64,000 nucleotides of DNA from Blautia_A aquisgranensis (lineage in GTDB: Bacteria > Bacillota > Clostridia > Lachnospirales > Lachnospiraceae), in assembly GCF_040096615.1 (NCBI RefSeq), contig NZ_JBBMEJ010000003.1, positions 62,001 to 126,000 of the forward strand. The letters run 5' to 3'. A program made the position numbers and the translations under genes. Below are positions 9,317-18,385 of this stretch, piece after piece; positions within the stretch are counted from its first letter, which is position 1, and the number at the start of each line of letters is the position of its first letter. Under the pieces are notes generated by a model. The model did no database searches and was not told where the DNA came from. It saw only the letters and a list, made by a program, of their open reading frames with translations.

Positions 9317-9383
9317 GAAGTAAATGAAATTGTGTTCATGAGTGTGGAACAGAGTACAATACAGAGGTTCGTTTTGTGTTGCA

Positions 9384-9441
9384 TACAGCCTGTCAGATAT
9401 AAGATGATTAAAGATCATCGTGTATCCGGCGGGCTGTTTTA
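9384..9441 (+). terminator. Probable terminator after the VOC gene
   Basis: ACAGCCTG pairs with CGGGCTGT around an inner GATGAT/ATCATC stem and is followed by TTTTAT. The remaining bases to 9618 show nothing else that I can support. Confidence 0.6.
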
Positions 9442-9618
9442 TGTATCAGACAGAATTTGGGGCCGTGGGAAAATTTCTTGCATGAAATGGATAATGAGAC
9501 TACAATGAGATGCAGATGTGCTATAGAAGATCAGGATTAGCAGTAGATGAGATGATTCCTGAAGAATAAAAACGGGAAATGGATTTCGGATATCTGTTTC
9601 TCGGTATGATGGAGAATT

Positions 9619-10629
9619 ATGAAAATACATTACAGAGTCAAAAATAATACAATAGAAATTATCCGTTGTTACGGAACAGACAGCCGGGTGGTGCTGCCGG
9701 AAGAGATCAACGGCATTTTGGTAGTCAGTGCGGCACCTTATGCGTTTTCCGCACATAAGGACGACGAGGAAGAGGCGGAAGTCTGGGAGAGCGAAGACGC
9801 TGTTTCGTTCGGAGAGGAACGACTTCTTGCCGGGGAGGAAGTGCAGGAGATCGTTTTTCCCGATACACTGAAGGAAATTGGAAGATATATTTTTTATGGG
9901 TGCAAAAAACTGGAACGGCTGGAATTTTCGGATACGCTGATGCAGGTGGGAACCGGGGCGTTTACGGGCTGCAGCGGGCTGAAGGAGCTTGTGATCCATC
10001 AGAAAAAGGGAATCAAATCCTGTGCAAAGGAAATCCTTGGGGAACTGTGGCAGAAGATCGATGTGGATTTTCTGTATGAAAATGGCGAGGCCGCAGGAAA
10101 ACGGGCGCATATGGTTTTTCCGGAGCATTACGATGAGGCAGTGGAAAATACGCCTGCGAGAATTCTGTTTACGGAGTATCATGGCTCGGGGACCAATTAC
10201 CGTCAGTGTTTTTACAGTAAGGAACTGGATTTCGCAGAGTATGACAGCCTGTTTGACATGGCAGTGGTGATGGATAAGCTGGAAGTTTTGGTGGATATGA
10301 GCTTCGGGCGGCTTCGTTATCCGTGGCAGCTTGGCGAAAGGGCGAAGAAGCAGTATGAGGATTATATCCGGGGAAATCTTAATGACATCGGTGAATATCT
10401 GGTGGAGAGCGGAAACTTAAATGGTCTGGAGCTGCTTTCCCGGGAAAAGCTCTGGAACAGAGAGGGCCTGGAACATAGTATTGATGTGGCTTCCAGTAAG
10501 AAAGATATGGAGATTTCGGCGTTTCTGATGAATGAGCGAAGCAGGATGATTGAGGAAGAACAGAAGGTGGCCGGGGAGAAGGAAAATGAGGGGTGCCCTG
10601 TTAAAAGGAGAAAGAAGTTTCAGTTATGA
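9619..10629 (+). CDS. Leucine-rich-repeat (BspA/LRR_5-like) domain protein
   Basis: A 336-residue protein without signal peptide. About residues 75-145 hold two to three LRR_5 repeats (EIVFPDTLKEIGRYIFYGCKKL; LEFSDTLMQVGTGAFTGCSGL). The rest (about 150-336) is mixed alpha/beta and ends in a basic tail. The stop codon overlaps the start of the VWA-like gene (ATGA), so the two are co-translated. Similar proteins occur beside MoxR/VWA pairs in Lachnospiraceae, which suggests a cytoplasmic partner of that system; this is inference. Confidence 0.75.
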   Translation: MKIHYRVKNNTIEIIRCYGTDSRVVLPEEINGILVVSAAPYAFSAHKDDEEEAEVWESEDAVSFGEERLLAGEEVQEIVFPDTLKEIGRYIFYGCKKLERLEFSDTLMQVGTGAFTGCSGLKELVIHQKKGIKSCAKEILGELWQKIDVDFLYENGEAAGKRAHMVFPEHYDEAVENTPARILFTEYHGSGTNYRQCFYSKELDFAEYDSLFDMAVVMDKLEVLVDMSFGRLRYPWQLGERAKKQYEDYIRGNLNDIGEYLVESGNLNGLELLSREKLWNREGLEHSIDVASSKKDMEISAFLMNERSRMIEEEQKVAGEKENEGCPVKRRKKFQL

Positions 10630-11978
10630 GTGACATAGAAACAATTGAAAACAATAAAAATAATTTCCTGACCGGTCAGGAATCCAACTCCCAGGATGCA
10701 GCCCAGCGTCTCCAGGACATCGGCAGCAGCATTTTTCAGGCAGCAAGAGACGAGCTGTATCTTGGCATGCGTTTTCTGGACGTGGCGCTGAGCAGCTTTA
10801 TTTATCGGATGGATGGTTCGGTCAGTCCATTTGGAACAGACGGGGCTGTGATATACTTCCATCCGGCGCAGCTTGGCGGGCTTTATAAAGAAAACAGGAT
10901 TCTTGTGAACCGAGGATATCTCCACATGGTATTTCACTGCATTTTCCGGCACTTCGGGAAGCCGGGAACAGAGAAGCGTCTGTGGAATTTAAGCTGCGAT
11001 ATTGCAGTGGAGCATATGATCGACGGAATCTACCACCGCTCAGTCCGATATTCCAGAAGTCTTCTCCGGAGGGAAACCTACCGTCTTCTGGAAAAGGAAA
11101 AGAAGACGCTGAATGCAGAGAGAATCTACAAGATTCTGAAAGAAGAATTTCTGAAGGAAAAAGAACTGGCACAGCTTGAAAAAGAGTTCTACGTGGACGA
11201 CCATAAATACTGGGCAAACCAGCAGCCCGACCGGAAACCCAATCCTCTGATGAGTAAAAAATGGGGAGATATCAGCGATGGGATCGAGACAGATCTGGAG
11301 ACCTTTTCCAGGGAGGCAGGAGCGCAGGACGGAGATTTTCTGGACCAGCTGAAAATAGAGAACCGGGAACGATATGATTATCGGGAATTTCTGCGGAAGT
11401 TTGCAGTATTTCGGGAAGAACTGACTGTAGATCCGGACAGCTTTGATTATAATTTTTATACCTACGGGCTTTCCCTTTACGGGAATATGCCGCTGATCGA
11501 ACCCCTGGAAACCAGAGAAGTGAAAAAAGTTTCGGAATTTGTCATTGTGATCGATACCTCCATGTCCTGTTCAGGAGAACTGGTACAGAGATTTCTGGAG
11601 GAAACCTATGGGATTTTAAGCGACAGCGGGAATTTTTTCCAGAAGGTAAATATACACATTATCCAGTGTGATGAGAAGGTGCATTCGGATGTAAAGATCA
11701 CCGGTGCAGAGGAATTGCAGGAGTATATGAACAGCCTGGAACTTTACGGTGATGGAGGTACAGATTTCCGTCCGGTTTTTGCTTATGTGGAAGAACTGAT
11801 GGAAAAACGTGAGTTTGAAAATCTTAAGGGCCTGGTGTATTTTACAGACGGATACGGGATTTTTCCGGCAAAGATGCCGCCATACCGGACAGCATTTGTA
11901 TTTATGGAGCAGGAGCCTGAGGATGTGGATATCCCGGCCTGGGCCATGAAGCTGGTGATCACGGAGGAAGAATTGTAA
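10626..11978 (+). CDS. VWA-like protein with DUF2201-type N-terminal metallopeptidase-like domain
   Basis: A 450-residue cytoplasmic protein. The N-terminal part contains a helix with spaced histidines (HMVFHCIFRHF, about residues 99-109), as in DUF2201 putative metallopeptidases. The C-terminal part is VWA-like, with the MIDAS-type motif DTSMSCSG starting at Asp310 and a late YGDGGTDFRPVF segment. Such proteins normally work with a MoxR AAA+ ATPase encoded next door. Here the next gene is a GH94 phosphorylase, and the ATPase is found 12 kb downstream at 24258. The start overlaps the LRR gene by 4 bp. Confidence 0.85.
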   Translation: MSDIETIENNKNNFLTGQESNSQDAAQRLQDIGSSIFQAARDELYLGMRFLDVALSSFIYRMDGSVSPFGTDGAVIYFHPAQLGGLYKENRILVNRGYLHMVFHCIFRHFGKPGTEKRLWNLSCDIAVEHMIDGIYHRSVRYSRSLLRRETYRLLEKEKKTLNAERIYKILKEEFLKEKELAQLEKEFYVDDHKYWANQQPDRKPNPLMSKKWGDISDGIETDLETFSREAGAQDGDFLDQLKIENRERYDYREFLRKFAVFREELTVDPDSFDYNFYTYGLSLYGNMPLIEPLETREVKKVSEFVIVIDTSMSCSGELVQRFLEETYGILSDSGNFFQKVNIHIIQCDEKVHSDVKITGAEELQEYMNSLELYGDGGTDFRPVFAYVEELMEKREFENLKGLVYFTDGYGIFPAKMPPYRTAFVFMEQEPEDVDIPAWAMKLVITEEEL

Positions 11979-11997
11979 AGAATTATATCCATATCTT

Positions 11998-12018
11998 ATG
12001 TCATGAATCTGATATTTT
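11998..12018 (+). promoter_or_regulatory. Putative AraC operator, copy 1 (upstream of the GH94 operon)
   Basis: A 21-bp word with core CATGAATCTGA, matching the copy at 18267-18287 at 18 of 21 positions or better. It ends 38 bp before a TATAGT box at 12056-12061, exactly as in the other copy. The adjacent AraC gene is the natural binder. This is inference from repetition and spacing. Confidence 0.65.
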
Positions 12019-12123
12019 AATCTTTTATTTTGTATATTGCTATCTGCATATCAGTTATAGTGTAGAAAATAGGTAACAACAGACAATGTTACGGAAAATA
12101 TACAGAACAGGAGATTGTATGGC

Positions 12124-14538
12124 ATGAGATATGGGTATTTTGATGAAGAAAAAAAGGAATATGTGATTACCAGGCCGGACACACCTGCTCCGTGGGTGAA
12201 TTATTTGGGATCGCCGGAATACGGAGCAATCGTTTCCAATAATGCAGGGGGATACAGCTTTGCAAAATCCGGGGCGAACGGCAGAATCCTGAGATATATT
12301 TTTAATCAGTTTGATCAGCCGGGAAGATATATTTATCTCAGGGATAATGACACAAAAGATTATTGGTCAGCATCCTGGCAGCCGGTTGGCAAAGATCTCA
12401 GTGAGTATAAAAGTGAATGTCATCATGGCACAGCCTATACTAAAATGATGGCAGATTACAGCGAGATACATTCAGAGGTGAGATACTATGTACCGCTTGG
12501 GCAGTCCTATGAGGTATGGAATCTGAAAGTTACCAACTGCTCAGACAGAAAACGTGAGATCAGTGTGACTGGATATGCAGAGTTTACAAATAACAGCAAT
12601 TATGAACAGGATCAGGTGAATCTGCAGTATTCCCAGTATATTACAAGAACAGTATTCTGTGGAGATCGTGTACGTCAGATGATCCATGCGAATCTGGACG
12701 GCCTTAAGGATGGGGAAGAGGTTGATAACAAGAACGTGTTCAACCGATTCTTCGGCCTGGCTGGAGAGAAGGTTTCTTCCTGGTGTGGTGACAGGGAAAA
12801 ATTCCTTGGAAGATATCACGGATACAACAATCCGGCAGGGGTTGAAGCCGGTGTATTATGTAATGAGGGAAATTATAATGAAAACAGCTGTGGAGCTCTT
12901 TCAGCTGTAATTACTCTGGAACCGGGAGAAAGTCGGGAAATGGCTTTTCTGGCAGGAATGAAGGAGGATAATGAAGCAGCGGAGATTATAGCACATTATG
13001 CAGACTGTGAAAAAACATGCGCGGTGGAGCTTGAAGAACTGATCAGTTACTGGCACGGACAGCTTGCACATTTTCAGATCAGAACACCAAGTCCGGAATT
13101 CGATACCATGATCAATACATGGAACGCATATAACTGTTTTATGACATTTATCTGGTCACGTGCAGCATCTTTTACTTATTGCGGACTTCGTAACGGATAT
13201 GGATACCGTGATACTGTACAGGATATCCAGGGTGTGATCCATCTTGCACCCCAAATGGCACTGGATAAGATCCGTTTCATGCTGTCAGCACAGGTAGATA
13301 ACGGCGGCGGTCTTCCACTTGTGAAATTCACACATAATCCGGGACATGAGGATACACCGGATGATGCGTCCTATGTACAGGAAACCGGTCATCCGGCATA
13401 CCGCGCAGATGATGCACTCTGGCTATTCCCTACTGTATACAAATATATTTCAGAGACAGGAAATTTTGCATTCATCGATGAAGTGATCCCGTTTGCAAAC
13501 AGGGATGAAGGAACTGTATATGAGCATCTGAAAAGAGCTATTGACTTCTCCATGAACCATCTTGGCAGACATGGAATGCCGGCCGGACTTTATGCAGACT
13601 GGAATGATTGTCTGAGACTTGGAAAGGATGGGGAATCTACTTTCGTTGCATTACAGTTCTATTATGCAATGACTATCCTGAAAGAGTTTGCAAAGTACAA
13701 AAAAGATGAAAAATATATAAAATACCTGGAAGAAAAACAAGAGCAGCTTGGAAAATTGATCCAGGAACTCTGTTGGAATGAAGATCGTTTTATCCGTGGG
13801 TTTACGGAGCGGGGAGAGGTTATCGGAAAGAGAACTGACCCGGAGGCAAATATGTGGCTGAATCCACAGAGCTGGGCTGTGATCAGCGGCCTTGCAACGG
13901 AGCGGCAGGCAGATCTGGCTCTTCAAATGGTTTATGAAAGATTGAATACAGAATACGGTGCAATCCTTATGGATCCTCCATATCATGCAAATGCTTTCGA
14001 CGGAGCACTTGCGGTTATCTACAATGCAGGAACAAAGGAAAATGCGGGAATCTTTTCACAGTCACAGGGATGGCTCATTCTGGCAGAAGCACTTTGCGGA
14101 CATGGTGAGCGTGCATTTAATTATTTCCTGGAGAATGCTCCGGCAGCGCAGAATGACAGGGCTGAGATCAGACAGCTGGAGCCATACTGCTATGGTCAGT
14201 TTACAGAAGGAAAAGCAAGCCCGAATTTCGGACGATCTCATGTGCACTGGCTGACAGGAACAGCATCTACTGTGATGGTAGGATGTGTAGAAGGAATTCT
14301 TGGCATGCGTCCGGATTTCTATGGCTTACGTATAGCACCATCGATTCCAAAAGAATGGGAGAAGTTTGAGATAAGCAAGGATTTCCGTGGATGTCATCTC
14401 CATATCACTGTGAAGAATCCGGGACATGTGGAAGCCGGATGTAAAAAACTCTATGTAAATGGAGAAGAACTTCCGGGTAATTATATTCCGCAGGAGAAAC
14501 TTACCGGTGAGACAGAAATTGAATTCTATATGTCATGA
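12124..14538 (+). CDS. GH94 phosphorylase, cellobiose phosphorylase-like
   Basis: A cytoplasmic glycoside phosphorylase of 804 residues. It would split a beta-linked disaccharide with phosphate into glucose 1-phosphate and a sugar. The opening MRYGYFDEEKKEYVITRP and WVNYLG are typical of cellobiose phosphorylases. The catalytic acid lies in ADWNDC (Asp492), with phosphate-site residues near the late SQGW and HWLTGTAS motifs. The ATG at 12124 has AGGAG at good distance; the upstream TTG is too close. Length matches the roughly 810 residues of the cellobiose/chitobiose phosphorylase group. Cellobiose is the best guess; the linkage needs testing. Confidence 0.85.
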   Translation: MRYGYFDEEKKEYVITRPDTPAPWVNYLGSPEYGAIVSNNAGGYSFAKSGANGRILRYIFNQFDQPGRYIYLRDNDTKDYWSASWQPVGKDLSEYKSECHHGTAYTKMMADYSEIHSEVRYYVPLGQSYEVWNLKVTNCSDRKREISVTGYAEFTNNSNYEQDQVNLQYSQYITRTVFCGDRVRQMIHANLDGLKDGEEVDNKNVFNRFFGLAGEKVSSWCGDREKFLGRYHGYNNPAGVEAGVLCNEGNYNENSCGALSAVITLEPGESREMAFLAGMKEDNEAAEIIAHYADCEKTCAVELEELISYWHGQLAHFQIRTPSPEFDTMINTWNAYNCFMTFIWSRAASFTYCGLRNGYGYRDTVQDIQGVIHLAPQMALDKIRFMLSAQVDNGGGLPLVKFTHNPGHEDTPDDASYVQETGHPAYRADDALWLFPTVYKYISETGNFAFIDEVIPFANRDEGTVYEHLKRAIDFSMNHLGRHGMPAGLYADWNDCLRLGKDGESTFVALQFYYAMTILKEFAKYKKDEKYIKYLEEKQEQLGKLIQELCWNEDRFIRGFTERGEVIGKRTDPEANMWLNPQSWAVISGLATERQADLALQMVYERLNTEYGAILMDPPYHANAFDGALAVIYNAGTKENAGIFSQSQGWLILAEALCGHGERAFNYFLENAPAAQNDRAEIRQLEPYCYGQFTEGKASPNFGRSHVHWLTGTASTVMVGCVEGILGMRPDFYGLRIAPSIPKEWEKFEISKDFRGCHLHITVKNPGHVEAGCKKLYVNGEELPGNYIPQEKLTGETEIEFYMS

Positions 14539-14634
14539 CATAATGGATATAAATTGCGAGGAGATCACATTTATGAATACAAAGTAAAATGGAATATAAA
14601 TACCGTTTTATTTTGGCAGGAAGGAGATCACAGA

Positions 14635-17334
14635 ATGAAATATATAAAATTTCAGGATAAAAATGGAAGTTTTTCCATAGAAAATCCGGAGAATTACAGC
14701 GGTTTATATATACCTCTGGCCGGAGAAAACGGATTGAAATCCGCGATCACCCCTTCTCTGGGAGGAGACAGCAAACTGGATCAGAATCATTTTCTGCTGG
14801 AACCGGTAAGCATTGAGAATCTTCATAATAATCGAAACACCAGAAATTTCTGGTGCAAGATAAAAGGAAAAGGTTACTGGTCAGCATGCGGAGTTTCGGC
14901 AGAACAGGAATTTCAGAAATATACTGATAAACAGGATAAAAGCAGCCTGGAAGCCGGATTTATGTGGCAGAAGCTGCACAGAACTTCTGAGAAATACGGA
15001 CTTCAGTCAGAGATTTTGTCTTTTGTGACAGTGAAAGGTGATGCGGAGGTCCATCTTGTAAAGATTACCAATATTGAAGAGGAAGAACAGGAGATCACAT
15101 CGGTTGCTGTAATACCTGTATATGGAAGAAGTGCAGACAATCTCAGAGATCACAGGCATGTGACTTCCCTTTTGCACAGGATAAGAACAACGGAGTACGG
15201 TGTTGAAGTAAAACCGGTGCTTTCTTTTGATGAAAGAGGTCATCAGAAGAATAATACTGCATATTTTGTATATGGATCTGAAGGCGAGGGAACGGAACCG
15301 GAAAGCTTTTATCCTGATGTGGAAATGTTTATCGGAGAAGGCGGTTCTTTCCTGATTCCGGAGGTGGTCAGAGAAGAGAAAAAAGGTGTTCCGGCAGGAA
15401 CAGAAATTGAAGGAAAGGAAGCTGTCGGTGGTATTCGTTTTGCATCCAGGGTTCTGAGACCACATGAAACAGCTGTATATGTTGTGACAGCGGGAATATC
15501 TGAAAGAAATCAGCTGCCGGAGGAGACTGCACGGTTTTACAGAACTGAAAAACAGGTTGCAAGAGAATTTGAACATGTAAAAAAACACTGGACAGAAAAA
15601 GTGAATGTTTCTTTTGAGACAGGTGATGAGGACAGAGATAATTATCTGAAATGGATCTGTTTTCAGCCGATATTAAGAAGAATTTACGGTTGTTCATTCC
15701 TCCCGTATCATGATTATGGAAAAGGTGGAAGAGGCTGGCGTGATCTCTGGCAGGACTGTCTAGCACTTCTGATCATGGAGCCTTCTGTTGTACGTCAGAT
15801 GATTGTCGATAATTACGGTGGAGTACGCATCGATGGAACCAATGCCACGATCATCGGAAACAGACAGGGTGAATTTATCGCAGACCGCAACAACATTGCC
15901 CGCGTGTGGATGGATCATGCTTTCTGGCCATTTGTGACAACGCAGCTTTATATGGATCAGACCGGGGATATGAATGTCCTTTTTGAGAAGATTCCATATT
16001 TCAAGGATCTTCAGACAAAAAGAGGAACTGCGCATGATGAAAAATGGAGCAGTGCCTATGGAGAAAATCAGAAAACAGAATCCGGTGAGATTTATTACGG
16101 AACGGTTCTGGAACACATTTTGCTGGAAAATCTCTGTGCTTTTTATGATGTAGGAGAGCACAACGAGATGAAACTTCACGGGGCAGACTGGAACGATGCC
16201 ATGGATATGGCATGGGAAAATGGTGAGAGTGTGGCATTTACCTGTGCATATGCTGGAAATATGAAGAACATCGCAGAATATCTGAGAAAACTTCAGGAAA
16301 AGGAAATGTTTGACAGGATTGAAGTTGCGGAAGAAATGGAAATCCTGTTTACCGGAGACCGTGAGCTTTATGAAAGCCCGGAGAAAAAGCAGCAGCTTCT
16401 GAGACAGTACACAGAAAAATGTGCACATGATATCAGCGGAAAGACTATTGTGATCCGTCTGGACCAGCTTAGCCGGAATCTGGATGAAAAGGCAGACTGG
16501 ATGATGGAAAACATCCGCAGAAGAGAATGGGTAAAAGACGGAGAAAACGGCTGGTTCAACGGATATTATGATGATCATAAACGTCCTGTGGAAAGGGCAG
16601 AAAACAGCCAGATACGTATGATGCTTACCAGTCAGGTATTTGCGATCATGAGTAAAACCGCACAGAAAGATCAGATTGAGTCTATCTGTAAAAGTGCGGA
16701 TAAATATCTTTTTGACCGTCAGGCAGGAGGATATCGCCTGAATACCAATTTCCATGAAGAAAAATTTGATTTGGGAAGAATGTTCGGGTTTGCTTATGGA
16801 GAAAAGGAAAACGGAGCGGTATTTTCCCATATGGCTGTTATGTATGGCAATGCACTGTATAAAAACGGCTATGCAAAAGAAGGACATAAGGTTCTGGAAA
16901 CGCTTCTGGACGCTGCCATGGATTTTGAGAACAGCAGGATGTATCCTGGAATTCCGGAATATTTTGATAATCAGGGAAGAGGATTGTATGCATATCTTAC
17001 CGGTGCTGCAAGCTGGTATATGCTGACCATGATCACAGAGGTATTTGGCGTCAGAGGAGATCTTGGAGATCTGGTGATCGCGCCGGCACTGATGCCGGAG
17101 CAGTATAATGAGAATGGACAGGCATCTCTTACTATGGAATTTGCCGGAAGAAAGCTGGAGATCTGTATCTGCAATCCGGAGAAAAAACTTCCTTCAGAAT
17201 ATAAAATAAAAACAGTATGGTGTGATGAAAAGGAAATGAAAAACGAACAGAGTACCTGTGTACGTATAGATCGGGAACTGCTCGAAAAGCTTTCTGTAAA
17301 AGAAACACACAGGATCAAAGTGGAACTGATGTAA
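14635..17334 (+). CDS. GH94-family beta-oligoglucan phosphorylase of undetermined linkage
   Basis: A second, quite different GH94-type protein of 899 residues, separated from the first by 96 bp. Family signs are GGRGWRDLWQDCLAL, the catalytic-acid motif GADWNDAMDMAW (Asp518) and the late LTGAASWYMLTM. Its length is near that of laminaribiose and 1,3-beta-oligoglucan phosphorylases (about 900-910), shorter than cellodextrin phosphorylase (about 980) and than 1,2-beta-oligoglucan enzymes (about 1100). A role on beta-1,3- or mixed glucan fragments is therefore a fair guess. The start is set by AAGGAG nine bases before the ATG at 14635. Confidence 0.8.
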   Translation: MKYIKFQDKNGSFSIENPENYSGLYIPLAGENGLKSAITPSLGGDSKLDQNHFLLEPVSIENLHNNRNTRNFWCKIKGKGYWSACGVSAEQEFQKYTDKQDKSSLEAGFMWQKLHRTSEKYGLQSEILSFVTVKGDAEVHLVKITNIEEEEQEITSVAVIPVYGRSADNLRDHRHVTSLLHRIRTTEYGVEVKPVLSFDERGHQKNNTAYFVYGSEGEGTEPESFYPDVEMFIGEGGSFLIPEVVREEKKGVPAGTEIEGKEAVGGIRFASRVLRPHETAVYVVTAGISERNQLPEETARFYRTEKQVAREFEHVKKHWTEKVNVSFETGDEDRDNYLKWICFQPILRRIYGCSFLPYHDYGKGGRGWRDLWQDCLALLIMEPSVVRQMIVDNYGGVRIDGTNATIIGNRQGEFIADRNNIARVWMDHAFWPFVTTQLYMDQTGDMNVLFEKIPYFKDLQTKRGTAHDEKWSSAYGENQKTESGEIYYGTVLEHILLENLCAFYDVGEHNEMKLHGADWNDAMDMAWENGESVAFTCAYAGNMKNIAEYLRKLQEKEMFDRIEVAEEMEILFTGDRELYESPEKKQQLLRQYTEKCAHDISGKTIVIRLDQLSRNLDEKADWMMENIRRREWVKDGENGWFNGYYDDHKRPVERAENSQIRMMLTSQVFAIMSKTAQKDQIESICKSADKYLFDRQAGGYRLNTNFHEEKFDLGRMFGFAYGEKENGAVFSHMAVMYGNALYKNGYAKEGHKVLETLLDAAMDFENSRMYPGIPEYFDNQGRGLYAYLTGAASWYMLTMITEVFGVRGDLGDLVIAPALMPEQYNENGQASLTMEFAGRKLEICICNPEKKLPSEYKIKTVWCDEKEMKNEQSTCVRIDRELLEKLSVKETHRIKVELM

Positions 17335-17390
17335 CAGAAATCGGTTATACATAATTGTTAAATTACAGAAACAGAAGTATCAATAGGAAA

Positions 17391-17435
17391 ACGGCATCCC
17401 ACAGTTGTAAAAAGCTGCGGGATGTCGTTTTTGAT
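17391..17435. terminator. Bidirectional terminator between the GH94 operon and araC
   Basis: ACGGCATCCCACAG pairs with CTGCGGGATGTCGT (14 bp with G-U pairs) and is followed by TTTTTG. It lies between converging genes. Confidence 0.85.
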
Positions 17436-17471
17436 GCTGATAAAAAATATCAGCCATAATAATAAGGATGT

Positions 17472-18212
17472 TTACCACATGGATTTGTAATATTTGTCAC
17501 GGTACTTCTTTGGGGTAAGGCCGGTGAAGTTTTCAAAGATCTGGATAAAATGACTCTGTGAAGAGAAATTCAGATAATTGGCAATATCAACGACTGTTTT
17601 ATCAGAGTATCGGAGCAGGTGAGTGGCTTTTTCGATTTTTTTCTCGCGAATGTAATCACTTATGGATACTCCAAGATTCTGTTTGAATACTCTGGACAGA
17701 TAACTGGGAGAGAGTCCGGTATGTTCTGACAGATCCTGAATGGTGATACGCTCCTTAATGTGACCGTAAATATAGTCCACGCATTGCATGACCGGTCTGG
17801 AAAGAATAGAGCTTTTTTTCTGGAGGATCATTTTTCCGGTAAAATCTCTGGCCATAATATGATGCAGATCTGCAATCTGGCGTACAGTGGTGCAGGAATC
17901 CATTTTCAGAATGTAAAAATCGCTGAGACGATATGCCTGTTCAGGCTCCAGTCCACCGTCAATACAGTAACGGGTGAGCATGGCAGTAGTGACAACGAAA
18001 TGATACTTCAGGTTGGTCAGAGGATTTCTGGAGAGGATACCGGTTCCCTTCAGATGCAGAAAAGAGTCTTCCTCGCAGTTTTTGTTTACAGCTTCCATAT
18101 CACCGGCTCTTACGGCATTGTAAAAAGAATATTCCACAGAGGGAGAGCGATGAAGAGCTTCCAGTTCTGTATCTTCCAGTTCATTAGTAATCCAGTCTTG
18201 GGAAATGGACAT
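17472..18212 (-). CDS. AraC-family transcriptional regulator
   Basis: A 246-residue regulator. The C-terminal 100 residues are the two-helix-turn-helix AraC DNA-binding domain (ITIQDLSEHTGLSPSYLSRVFKQ and VVDIANYLNFSSQSHFIQIFENFTG, ending TPKKYR). The N-terminal half is all-helical, unlike the cupin domain of classical AraC, as in many Lachnospiraceae sugar regulators. It sits between the GH94 operon and the ABC importer and diverges from the latter. The repeated 21-bp word before both operons is its likely site. AAGGAGGA precedes the start. Confidence 0.9.
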   Translation of the reverse strand: MSISQDWITNELEDTELEALHRSPSVEYSFYNAVRAGDMEAVNKNCEEDSFLHLKGTGILSRNPLTNLKYHFVVTTAMLTRYCIDGGLEPEQAYRLSDFYILKMDSCTTVRQIADLHHIMARDFTGKMILQKKSSILSRPVMQCVDYIYGHIKERITIQDLSEHTGLSPSYLSRVFKQNLGVSISDYIREKKIEKATHLLRYSDKTVVDIANYLNFSSQSHFIQIFENFTGLTPKKYRDKYYKSMW

Positions 18213-18385
18213 ATTGATATCCTCCTTATATGTTGATGTTTAGGGAATGTGTTGGTTTTTTATATTATGACATGAATCTGACATTTTGTTAAGATTAATA
18301 ATATAATCGCAGATAAAAAAATGGTATATTTTCATCATCAAAGGTAAAGCATCGGGGATGCTACAGAAAAAGGAGGATTTATACT
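18213..18385. promoter_or_regulatory. Divergent araC/ABC-importer control region with AraC operator copy 2
   Basis: The 21-bp operator copy lies at 18267-18287 (core CATGAATCTGA). A TATATT -10 box lies at 18325-18330, again 38 bp from the end of the operator. A TATA-type word at 18302 matches the position of TATATT in copy 1. A small AGCATC/GATGCT hairpin occurs at 18351-18365 in the leader. The poor -35 fits an activator-dependent promoter. Confidence 0.65.

Noticed and set aside
8877..9342. 14-bp direct repeat (ATTGTGTT-ATGAG, one mismatch) on both sides of the VOC gene
   Set aside because: Short, no mobile element signs, and plausibly chance in AT-rich DNA.
15760..16887. 375-codon frame antisense to the second GH94 gene
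   Set aside because: Shadow frame with atypical composition, opposite an intact conserved enzyme.
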